Source: CAYNWK01 sp964400875
GTDB taxonomy: Bacteria; Chloroflexota; Anaerolineae; Anaerolineales; UBA4823
Length of the DNA: 12,721 nt
Reading direction: 5' to 3'
NCBI GenBank assembly: GCA_964400875.1
Contig: CAYNWK010000125.1
Coordinates: 1 to 12,721 of the forward strand
The translations under genes were made by a program, and so were the position numbers. The notes below the pieces were generated by a model, which saw nothing but the letters and a program-made list of their open reading frames with translations, ran no database searches and was not told where the DNA came from. Below are positions 6,302-12,705 of this stretch, piece after piece. How positions within the stretch are numbered: position 1 is the first letter of the stretch; the number at the start of each line of letters is the position of its first letter.

Positions 6302-7549
6302 ATGAGCTCCGCAACCACTCAAAGCAAGACGGCGTTGGTGCTGGCTGGCGGGGGCCTGACCGGGGCGGTTTACGAGATCGGCGCTTTGCGGGCGATCGAC
6401 GATTTATTAGTGGACCGGACGGTCAACGACTTCGATATCTACGTGGGCACCAGCGCAGGCGCGCTGGTCGCCGCGGGGTTAGCCAACGGCTTGAGCCCGG
6501 AGACCATGCTTCAGGCGATGGAGGGCACGCACGCCGAGATTGACCCGGTCAAGCCGCAGCACATTTTCAACCTGGACTACGTTGGTTTGGTGCGCGGCAG
6601 TCTAAATTTGCCATGGAGGTTCCTGACGGCCTGGTCGGATTACCTGCGGCACATCGAGGATATGACCTTCTTCGACCTGCTATGGTCGCTCACCGAAGCC
6701 ATGCCAACCGGATTCGCCAACGGCCTGGCGCTGGAAAAATACTTGAGGCAGCTGCTCAGCACGCCGGGTACGAGCAACTCCTTTGCCGATCTGGCGAGCG
6801 AACTCTACATCATTGCTACGGACCTGGATAACGGTGAAAGGGTCGTGTTCGGACGGGAGAATGACGTGCCCATCTCCCTGGCTGTCGCAGCCTCCTCCGC
6901 GCTGCCAGTGGTCTATAAACCGGTGCACATCGGCGACCACGAATACGTGGACGGCGGTGTGCGCGGCAACGCCAGCCTGGACCTGGCGATTGAGAACGGC
7001 GCGACCCTGGTGGTGTGCATCAACCCGATGGTGCCGTTCGACAATACCGATCGCAGCCTGGAGAGTTATCTAAAAGGAAAACACCTCAGTGATAAAGGGC
7101 TGCAGTTCATCTCGGCCCAGGTTACCCGCATTTTGACCCATTCCGGGCTGCACTATCACATTAAGCAGCTGCGCCGCCTGCATCCGGACGTGGACATCGT
7201 CCTGATCGAGCCGAACCGCGAGGACTTCGAGATGTTCTTCAGCAACATCATGCGTTATTCCGCCCGGTTGGCGGTCGCCCGGCACGGTTTCGAATCGGTC
7301 ACCCTGGAGCTGGCGGAGGACTATCCTGCTTTGAAATCCATCCTAGCCCGGCACGAGGTGCCGATCAGCCGGCGACTGGTGATCACCGAGCTGGCTGAAA
7401 TCCGGGATTCGGGTTACGACGTGGAGGTGATCCGGAAAGTGTTGGAAGCCCGTTCCGGACCCTGCAACCGGTATGACCACGACAGCGAGGTCTGCCAGCT
7501 GACCCGCACGCTGGCCGAGCTGGAGATGGCCCTGGATAACCTGGCTTAA
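6302..7549 (+). CDS. Patatin-like phospholipase, second copy, with C-terminal extension
   Basis: This 415-residue protein has a patatin core in its first 300 residues. The oxyanion loop LAGGGLTGAVYEIGAL is at 14-29, the nucleophile motif GTSAG at 49-53 (Ser51) and the dyad motif VDGG at 216-219 (Asp217). The catalytic dyad is complete, so lipid acyl hydrolase activity is expected. It is about 150 residues longer than the other patatin in this window, mainly through an insert at about 75-145 and a C-terminal region beyond 300 that may cap the active site or bind a partner; that region has no clear domain match. No signal peptide is seen. It starts 2 nt after the CBS gene, with AAGGA about 9 nt upstream, so the two are certainly co-transcribed. 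Only GGGxxG and GxSxG elements are shared with the first copy, so the two are not recent duplicates. Confidence 0.92.
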   Translation: MSSATTQSKTALVLAGGGLTGAVYEIGALRAIDDLLVDRTVNDFDIYVGTSAGALVAAGLANGLSPETMLQAMEGTHAEIDPVKPQHIFNLDYVGLVRGSLNLPWRFLTAWSDYLRHIEDMTFFDLLWSLTEAMPTGFANGLALEKYLRQLLSTPGTSNSFADLASELYIIATDLDNGERVVFGRENDVPISLAVAASSALPVVYKPVHIGDHEYVDGGVRGNASLDLAIENGATLVVCINPMVPFDNTDRSLESYLKGKHLSDKGLQFISAQVTRILTHSGLHYHIKQLRRLHPDVDIVLIEPNREDFEMFFSNIMRYSARLAVARHGFESVTLELAEDYPALKSILARHEVPISRRLVITELAEIRDSGYDVEVIRKVLEARSGPCNRYDHDSEVCQLTRTLAELEMALDNLA

Positions 7550-7579
7550 AAGAAAAGCGCCGGTTGAGGCACCCGGCGC
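7550..7579 (-). terminator. Intrinsic terminator of the rightward-to-leftward minus-strand unit
   Basis: Between the convergent patatin and SCP2 genes, GCGCCGG (7557-7563) and CCGGCGC (7573-7579) form a 7-bp GC-rich stem with a 9-nt loop. On the minus strand the stem is followed by TTTTCTTTT, the expected U-rich tail, so it terminates transcription from the SCP2 side. On the plus strand no U-run follows, so the patatin message is not obviously stopped here. The tail adjoins the patatin stop codon. Confidence 0.75.
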
Positions 7580-7588
7580 AGACCACAC

Positions 7589-8002
7589 TTATTTCAGGCC
7601 TTGTTCCCGCAAGATCTGCGGGTAGTGTTTTTTCCCCTGGTCGAGGATCTCGGCCAGGGGTTTTGTACGCCAGATGGGGCCGCGCACCTTGAGCTGCCGG
7701 TTGCCGATAGCCTTCATCAAGGTCAGCTCGTCCAACAAAATCTGGTGCAGGGTATCGGCGCTGAGCTCCGCTTCCAGATCGGCGCGCTGGCGGGAAAGAG
7801 GTGAAGAGTTCCCATAAGCGATCTCCACCGGACGCCGACGGCCGTCAATGGTGATGGCGGCTTGCGGTTGACTCAGGTGCAGACGAATGGCCAGGCGGGC
7901 GGAGAGCAGCGCGTCGACCGGGTTGGGCGTGTCCTCCCGCACCCGCTCGAAGAGCTGGCGCAGCGTGGCGTAAAACTGGTCGCTGCTGGCGTAAAACGGC
8001 AT
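7589..8002 (-). CDS. SCP2-like lipid carrier-domain protein, second copy
   Basis: This 137-residue protein looks like a divergent SCP2 domain. It has an N-terminal helix with FYATLRQLFERV, a central beta region with AAITIDGRRRPVEIAYG, and a C-terminal helix-strand-helix with HQILLDELTLMKAIGNRQLK. VRGPIWRTKPLAEIL then ends the domain, matching the family pattern of a glycine-containing strand before the last helix. It probably binds a hydrophobic ligand; no catalytic residues are expected. It shares little with the other SCP2 protein of the window. It is the last gene of the reductase-SDR-acyltransferase unit, 103 nt after the acyltransferase stop, with a hairpin in that gap and a strong terminator after its stop. 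The ATG has only a poor purine run before it, so the exact start is less certain. Confidence 0.72.
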   Translation of the reverse strand: MPFYASSDQFYATLRQLFERVREDTPNPVDALLSARLAIRLHLSQPQAAITIDGRRRPVEIAYGNSSPLSRQRADLEAELSADTLHQILLDELTLMKAIGNRQLKVRGPIWRTKPLAEILDQGKKHYPQILREQGLK

Positions 8003-8037
8003 TTTCTTATCAGACTCACTGGTGAAATGAAATTTGA

Positions 8038-8069
8038 GGGTGCGCCAGGGCGAGATCTCCGGCGCACCC
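8038..8069. repeat. Long hairpin between the acyltransferase and second SCP2 genes
   Basis: GGGTGCGCC (8038-8046) and GGCGCACCC (8061-8069) form a perfect 9-bp stem with a 14-nt loop that contains AGATCT. On the minus strand a moderately T-rich stretch follows but no true U-run. It may be a partial terminator or a processing or stability element that lowers expression of the SCP2 gene relative to the acyltransferase. A second short inverted repeat, CCAAT-CT-ATTGG (8070-8081), adjoins it. Confidence 0.6.
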
Positions 8070-8105
8070 CCAATCTATTGGTAAAGGTTCGAATACCGGT
8101 CTATT

Positions 8106-9371
8106 TTACCCGAAGAAGATCGAAGCGCGCTTGGAGAGCCGCTCGTAGATCATCTCTTGAACGACGTTGCGGACCTGATCGGTAAGCTGGGAGACCAGTA
8201 CCAGGTTATTGGCAGCTTCCGGCCCGTAAGTATCCATGGGGATCGGTTCACCGAAGTCGATGAACCACTTGGTCGGCAAGGGGACGAAACCCAGCAAGCC
8301 AAACCAGGGCCAGGTCGGGGAAATTGGGAAATACGGAAAACCGATCAGCTTGGCGAGGGTGGGCGATTTGGCCAGGGATATGTAAGTCTCCTCGGCGCCC
8401 ACCACAGAAACAGGGATGATCGGCGCGCCGGCTCTCAAAGCCATCTTTACAAACCCACCGCGGCCGAAACGAGCCAGCCGGTAGCGTTCGCTGAACAGTT
8501 TGCCGACGCCCTTGTAGCCTTCCGGAAATACGGCAACCAGTTCATCTTGCTCCAAAAGGCGGGCGCCGTTGTCAACCGTCGCCAGGGCCTGGCCCAGCTT
8601 CACGAACATGGCCGAAAAAACCGGCAGAGTCGGAAACCAGGAAGCGTAAAGCGTGCGCACCAGCCTCTGAGCCGGGTGGTCCGTGTAAATCGCCATGCCG
8701 ACCATGGATCCATCCCAGGGCAGCTGCCCCGAATGGTTGACCACCAGCAGCGCCCGTCCCTCACCGGGGACGTTTTCCAGACCGTTGGCTTCCACACGAA
8801 AGTATTTGCGGTACATGAATTCAAAGAAGGGGCGCACGGTATCCAGGAACTCGGGGTCGAAGCCCCAATCGTCCGTCTCGTATTCGCCGGTGAAGCGCCG
8901 TTTTAGCATGTCGGCCTGGTACTCAAGGGTATAGTTCAACACGTACCACAGGCCTTTCCAGGTATCGACGTCGAACAAGTCTTCGTTGATCGCGCCGCGC
9001 AGTTTCTTGAGGATCTCCAGACCCATCTCTGGTGAGAAGCGCCCCAGATTTTCCTCGATCAAACCTAGGAGCCGGCTGGGGGAGAAGGGGGGCGGACTGT
9101 AGTCGGGTTTGGCGGAGCGCACCCGTTCAATCAGCCGGTCGAGTTCATCGACCAGCTCCCGGCGCAGGTCCTCTCCGGATAGATCCTCAACCTGAGCTTC
9201 ATCCGGGACGGCTTCCTCCTCCGGCTCCGGCTGGTGGATGCGACAGAAATCCGAGCCGGGGAGGCTGGCGTTCTTGCATTGGGTTCCAGCCTGGGTGGTA
9301 GCCTGGCAGCGCGCCCGTTCACCGGCGACGTTCGCTTCATTTGGATCGGTTTTGTGTGCTTCGTCGCTCAT
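8106..9371 (-). CDS. PlsC-type lysophospholipid acyltransferase with N-terminal Cys/His knuckle
   Basis: This 421-residue protein has three parts. Residues 21-46 hold a Cys/His motif, C22-x9-C32-x10-C43-x2-H46, resembling the small DUF5763-type knuckle and probably binding zinc. Residues 48-185 are an acidic linker and helical region. Residues 186-421 form an acyltransferase domain: NHSGQLPWDG (212-221), FPEGYKGVG (282-290) and GAPIIPVSVVG (315-325). The first motif spaces the His and Asp by six residues instead of the usual four (HX4D), as in a subfamily I associate with mycobacterial Rv0502. It should transfer an acyl chain to a glycerol-phosphate-like or other lipid hydroxyl; the acceptor is unknown. 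No clear transmembrane helix is seen, so peripheral membrane association is likely. GAGG lies 9 nt before the ATG, and the gene begins 1 nt after the SDR stop, which implies tight co-translation. Confidence 0.88.
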   Translation of the reverse strand: MSDEAHKTDPNEANVAGERARCQATTQAGTQCKNASLPGSDFCRIHQPEPEEEAVPDEAQVEDLSGEDLRRELVDELDRLIERVRSAKPDYSPPPFSPSRLLGLIEENLGRFSPEMGLEILKKLRGAINEDLFDVDTWKGLWYVLNYTLEYQADMLKRRFTGEYETDDWGFDPEFLDTVRPFFEFMYRKYFRVEANGLENVPGEGRALLVVNHSGQLPWDGSMVGMAIYTDHPAQRLVRTLYASWFPTLPVFSAMFVKLGQALATVDNGARLLEQDELVAVFPEGYKGVGKLFSERYRLARFGRGGFVKMALRAGAPIIPVSVVGAEETYISLAKSPTLAKLIGFPYFPISPTWPWFGLLGFVPLPTKWFIDFGEPIPMDTYGPEAANNLVLVSQLTDQVRNVVQEMIYERLSKRASIFFG

Positions 9372-9372
9372 T

Positions 9373-10455
9373 TCAATCTTCCTCTACTGCCTGTTCGGTG
9401 GGATCTCGGCCGTCGTTCGCAGATTTCGCCCGCCGGCGCCGTTCGATGGTATCCCGCAGGCGTTCTTCGTCGAAAGCGAGCGAGACTGACTCGGGCATGT
9501 AGCGACGCACACGCTGCTGCCCGGCGAATTCACGCAGCGCTTCCTCGGCGGTATAACGGGGGACGAAGTTCATCTCCGTACGCATCTTCTCCAAATCGCC
9601 CACCCAGGGATAGCGCAGGTAATCCAGTTCGATGGGCCAATGCTTATATACCGAGCGTTTTATGCTGCCCAGGGCGTCTAAGCCCCAATACGCTGCCAGG
9701 TGAAAGATGGGCAGCGGCAGTTTGCCTGCCAGGCCGGTGATGCGGGACAGCGGCAGCACCTGGTCGGCGGCGACGTTGAAAACGCCGGGGAGATCTTTTC
9801 CCATGCAGTGGACCAGCGCTTCGATGGCGTCGCTTTCGTGGATCAGCTGCATACGCGGGTCGAAGCCCAACAGGACCGGCGCCCAGGGGTCAGCCAGGAA
9901 GCGCGTCATGGGCGAGTCGATCTCCGGACCGATCAGGCTCGGAAAGCGCAGCACCGAGAGGGTGATCTCCGGCGCCTGGCGGCGGAAGCCATTGCAAAAC
10001 GCTTCAATCTCGACCATATCGCGGGTGGAGCCGTACTTGCGGCTGCCCTGCAGCGGGTGAGCTTCGGCGAGAAAAGCGGTGTTGGTCGGGTTGGCCCCGT
10101 AGACCTTGGTGCTGCTGCGCAGGATGACTTTCTTCACCCCGGCCTCAGCGCACGCGCCCAAAACCTTCATCGTCCCCAGCAGGTTGAAATCGAAGGCCGC
10201 TTCAGAGGGGCGCATGGTCTCCATAAAGGCCAGGTGACAGACCACGTCTACCTCTTCAACCTGCAGCAGTTCCACCAGCAAGGGATTGCGGATATCGGCC
10301 TGGATGAAGTCGAGGCCTTTCAGGTCTTCTTTGGGCTTTTCCGCGTCCAGCCCGATCACCCGCCGCCCGTCAGAATTTTCCAACAAACGGGCCGCGACCT
10401 TCGCCCCCCAATATCCACCGACGCCGGTGACGAGAATAGTGCTCTGTTCAGCCAT
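9373..10455 (-). CDS. Extended-SDR NAD-dependent epimerase/dehydratase-like protein
   Basis: This 360-residue protein is an extended short-chain dehydrogenase. The Rossmann motif GVGGYWG lies at 11-17, an acidic residue for NAD ribose at D37 (VIGLDAE), ADIRNP at 53-58 and HLAF at 74-77. The active-site region LRSSTKVYG is at 112-120. The usual YxxxK appears as YGSTR (141-145), with arginine in place of lysine. Its sequence resembles, from memory, mycobacterial GalE2 (Rv0501), including RMQLIHESDAIEAL at 201-214, and that gene also adjoins a PlsC-like gene. Sugar epimerisation is therefore not assured; a lipid-linked role is as likely. A charged tail follows residue 320. An ATG at 10575 is in frame, but the ATG at 10455 has GAGGAG at 5 nt and starts the Rossmann fold, so it was chosen. 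It overlaps the reductase stop by 8 nt. Confidence 0.88.
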   Translation of the reverse strand: MAEQSTILVTGVGGYWGAKVAARLLENSDGRRVIGLDAEKPKEDLKGLDFIQADIRNPLLVELLQVEEVDVVCHLAFMETMRPSEAAFDFNLLGTMKVLGACAEAGVKKVILRSSTKVYGANPTNTAFLAEAHPLQGSRKYGSTRDMVEIEAFCNGFRRQAPEITLSVLRFPSLIGPEIDSPMTRFLADPWAPVLLGFDPRMQLIHESDAIEALVHCMGKDLPGVFNVAADQVLPLSRITGLAGKLPLPIFHLAAYWGLDALGSIKRSVYKHWPIELDYLRYPWVGDLEKMRTEMNFVPRYTAEEALREFAGQQRVRRYMPESVSLAFDEERLRDTIERRRRAKSANDGRDPTEQAVEED

Positions 10456-12664
10456 ATGCGCTCCTCTTTGTCTTCCCGTTGTTCTTGCGCCACAACCACC
10501 AGCCCACCAAACCTGCTGCGCCCAGGCCGGCGGCGGGCAGGAGCCATCTTTTGAGCGAGAAATCGTTTGCCCCAACTCCTTTGGAACTGGCCGGTATCAG
10601 GGCGATCCGCTCGCTGGCAGCGCGCTGGTAGCGGGCGAAGCCAGCCGGATCGGCGCGCAGCCGGTCCGCCAGGGTCCGCTTCTCGGCCAGCGCTTCATCG
10701 GTCAGGTACTCGTCGAAGGCGCGCAGGCCGGCCAGTTGGAACTGGTGCTTCTTGAACAGCCGGTAGATCTCTTTGACACGGTCGATCTCCAGGTTGCGTC
10801 CCAGGGTATAGTCTTCAAAACGGCCTTCCATCGCCAGCAAGGCGGTTTCAGCCAGGCAGGCGTAGGCCGTCTTGGGCGGCAGGCCGATATCGTAACCGAA
10901 ATCGATATCCCCCGGGATGAGCACCTCGCCGCTTTCAATCACCAGCACGTCCGGGCGCAGGGCGGCTTCCGCCTTGCCAATATCCGGGGGGCGGGCGACG
11001 TCGCAAATCACCGCCCCGGGTTTGCACTTGGCGATGTCCAGGATGCGCTGCCCGAAGGCCGAAGTGGCCGTGACGATCAGATCGCACTCGGCGACCAGAT
11101 CGTCCGCCTTGGTGCCGATGGTAACACGGGCATCCGGGGTCTCCTCCAAGATGGTCCGTTTCAGGTCGATCAGCCGTTCGGGCTCGATGGAGATCAACAC
11201 CACGTCGTGGATGGCTTGGGCTAACAAGCGGGAGCAGATTGCGCCGATGGACCCGGTCGCGCCGATCACCATAGCCTTGCCCCGGGTGAGGTCGGTGATG
11301 CCCATCTTGGTCACGGCTTGCTTGGCGGCCTCCAGGGTGGCGGCGACGGTCAGGCTGTTGCCGCTGGTAATGGCGATATCGGCTTCATGGGCCACGGTGA
11401 TCCCGGCGTCGCCCACCACGCTGGTGAAGGCGCCCAACCCCATAATACGGGCGCCTTTGCGTTCGGCGAGCTTCGCCGCCCGGTTCAGGCGCACGTAAGT
11501 GAAGTGCTCGTCGTGGCTGACCATCTGGCGCGGCGTCGCGCCCAGGGAGTACAGATAGCCTTCGATGCGCTGCCCGGTCGCGGGAGAGACGCCGCCGGTG
11601 ATGCGCGAGATATACAGCGGCGGGATCCAGGCGGCGACGGCTTCGACCAACCTGTCCGGAAGGTAACGGGTCCAGCGGAACCAGGGATGCTGGTGGATGA
11701 AACCGACGTTGAGCGGGTGGATCACGAAGGCAAAGCGGTTAATCCCCGCCTCTTCGGGCTGCAGGTAGCGGATATCCGGCTTCCAGGGGATATCGGCGAT
11801 CATATCCAGGTAGGTGTTTTCCACCAGCGGCGCAGCGGGGTCGGGGCGCAGCGCGGCGAAAACGGCTTCAACCGTGGCGTCGGAACCACCATCCAGCGGG
11901 TCGGCATCGTCCAGGGAGCGGATCAAGGTAACGGCGATGGAAACGCCGCGCGCCTTCAAATCGACCAGGTCTGCTTCGCTGGCAGAAAGGACGACGACGG
12001 TCTTGTGATCCAGCCGGTCGGGAGCGTAGCGGCGGATGGCGCCGATATCGCCTGCCAGGACGTCCGCCCAGTGGAAAGGATCATCGGCGCGGGGCTGTCC
12101 GGGAACGCCCGGCTGCGGGGTGATGCGCCGGAAAGGGGCATCCTTCAGCTGGTCCAGAGTCAGAGGGGCGGCCTGGTCCAAGGTCAGGCGGCTGCCGACG
12201 CCGGGAAAATCCGGCATGGCGAAGTAGATCACCGGGTCGGCAAAGCGAAGATCGCGGCTGTGCTGGCTCAGAGCGTGCACCATGCCGGCGTGGTTCAAGC
12301 CCGGCACCATCAGGATGCGTTTGTGGCTGAAGATGCCGGGCTCGGCTCGATCGGCCAGGATGACCCCCCAGCGCTCCAGACCGGCGCGTATGCCGCTGCC
12401 ATTGACCACCGGGGTATGCCGGGCGGCGGTCAACAGTTCCGCGCCGACAGGGTGGACCCGGCTGGCGTTGCCCAGCTGCAGCTGGTCTGGCAGGCCTTCC
12501 AGCCCGATGGAGTCCACCTCGCCGTCGTGCTGCTTAATCAAATCGCGGGCGAGTTCAACGTCGCCGCTGCAACCCACCCGCTTGATGTGGACCTCTTGCC
12601 CGAGGAAAGAGAGATCGGTGTTTTCCGTCCCATTTTTGAGGTCGATGACGAGGATTTCTTTCAT
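10448..12664 (-). CDS. Two-domain oxidoreductase: quinate-dehydrogenase-like N half, acyl-ACP-reductase-like C half, C-terminal membrane anchor
   Basis: This 738-residue protein appears to be a fusion. Residues 1-300 (FLGQEVHIKRVGCSGD, DGEVDSIGLEGL, TPVVNGSG) resemble, from memory, a stand-alone family labelled quinate 5-dehydrogenase; its real reaction is uncertain. Residues 310-655 resemble cyanobacterial long-chain acyl-ACP reductase: FAFVIHPLN, RIMGLGAFTSVVGD, TSGNSLT, the NADPH loop GATGSIGAICSRLL (468-481), and AYACLAETALLAMEG (600-614) followed by LGRN. Cys603 aligns with the acylated Cys294 of the Synechococcus enzyme, so acyl thioester reduction to an aldehyde is a reasonable prediction. 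A single hydrophobic helix at about 708-725, followed by RKNNGKTKR, probably anchors the C terminus in the membrane. The known reductases are about 340 residues, so this is twice the usual length. No ribosome site precedes the ATG, and a promoter lies directly against it. It is first gene of its unit. Confidence 0.82.
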   Translation of the reverse strand: MKEILVIDLKNGTENTDLSFLGQEVHIKRVGCSGDVELARDLIKQHDGEVDSIGLEGLPDQLQLGNASRVHPVGAELLTAARHTPVVNGSGIRAGLERWGVILADRAEPGIFSHKRILMVPGLNHAGMVHALSQHSRDLRFADPVIYFAMPDFPGVGSRLTLDQAAPLTLDQLKDAPFRRITPQPGVPGQPRADDPFHWADVLAGDIGAIRRYAPDRLDHKTVVVLSASEADLVDLKARGVSIAVTLIRSLDDADPLDGGSDATVEAVFAALRPDPAAPLVENTYLDMIADIPWKPDIRYLQPEEAGINRFAFVIHPLNVGFIHQHPWFRWTRYLPDRLVEAVAAWIPPLYISRITGGVSPATGQRIEGYLYSLGATPRQMVSHDEHFTYVRLNRAAKLAERKGARIMGLGAFTSVVGDAGITVAHEADIAITSGNSLTVAATLEAAKQAVTKMGITDLTRGKAMVIGATGSIGAICSRLLAQAIHDVVLISIEPERLIDLKRTILEETPDARVTIGTKADDLVAECDLIVTATSAFGQRILDIAKCKPGAVICDVARPPDIGKAEAALRPDVLVIESGEVLIPGDIDFGYDIGLPPKTAYACLAETALLAMEGRFEDYTLGRNLEIDRVKEIYRLFKKHQFQLAGLRAFDEYLTDEALAEKRTLADRLRADPAGFARYQRAASERIALIPASSKGVGANDFSLKRWLLPAAGLGAAGLVGWWLWRKNNGKTKRSAYG
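10461..10466 (-). promoter_or_regulatory. Ribosome binding site that decides the SDR start
   Basis: GAGGAG on the minus strand lies 5 nt before the ATG at 10455 and inside the last codons of the reductase gene. It favours this start over the in-frame ATG at 10575 and fits translational coupling across the 8-nt gene overlap. Confidence 0.75.
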
Positions 12665-12670
12665 GGTACT

Positions 12671-12699
12671 AGTTTAAAGTAATTTTCCCTACTTGGCAA
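12671..12699 (-). promoter_or_regulatory. Promoter of the reductase unit, placed for a leaderless transcript
   Basis: On the minus strand TTGCCA (12694-12699, 5 of 6 to the -35 consensus) and TAAACT (12671-12676, 4 of 6 to the -10 and matching TANNNT) are separated by 17 nt. Only 6 nt separate the -10 from the ATG at 12664, so transcription should start at or next to the A of the start codon. The absence of a ribosome site before this ATG fits. Confidence 0.55.
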
Positions 12700-12705
12700 T
12701 AGAAT

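Noticed and set aside
7550..7579. The hairpin as a terminator for the plus-strand patatin
   Set aside because: The stem is present for both strands, but on the plus strand it is followed by AGACCACACTT with no U-run; the U-rich tail is on the minus strand only.
8084..8100. GGTTCGAATACC, resembling a tRNA T-loop
   Set aside because: The flanking bases do not form a 5-bp T-stem, and no acceptor, D or anticodon arm is found around it.
10456..10575. Upstream in-frame start for the SDR (40 extra residues)
   Set aside because: It lies inside the reductase gene, precedes the Rossmann fold with unrelated sequence, and the ATG at 10455 has GAGGAG at the right distance.
11318..12682. A 454-codon open frame on the plus strand
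   Set aside because: It lies antisense to the reductase gene and its translation is low-complexity, with no family motif. The opposite strand encodes the clear NADPH-binding and active-site motifs.
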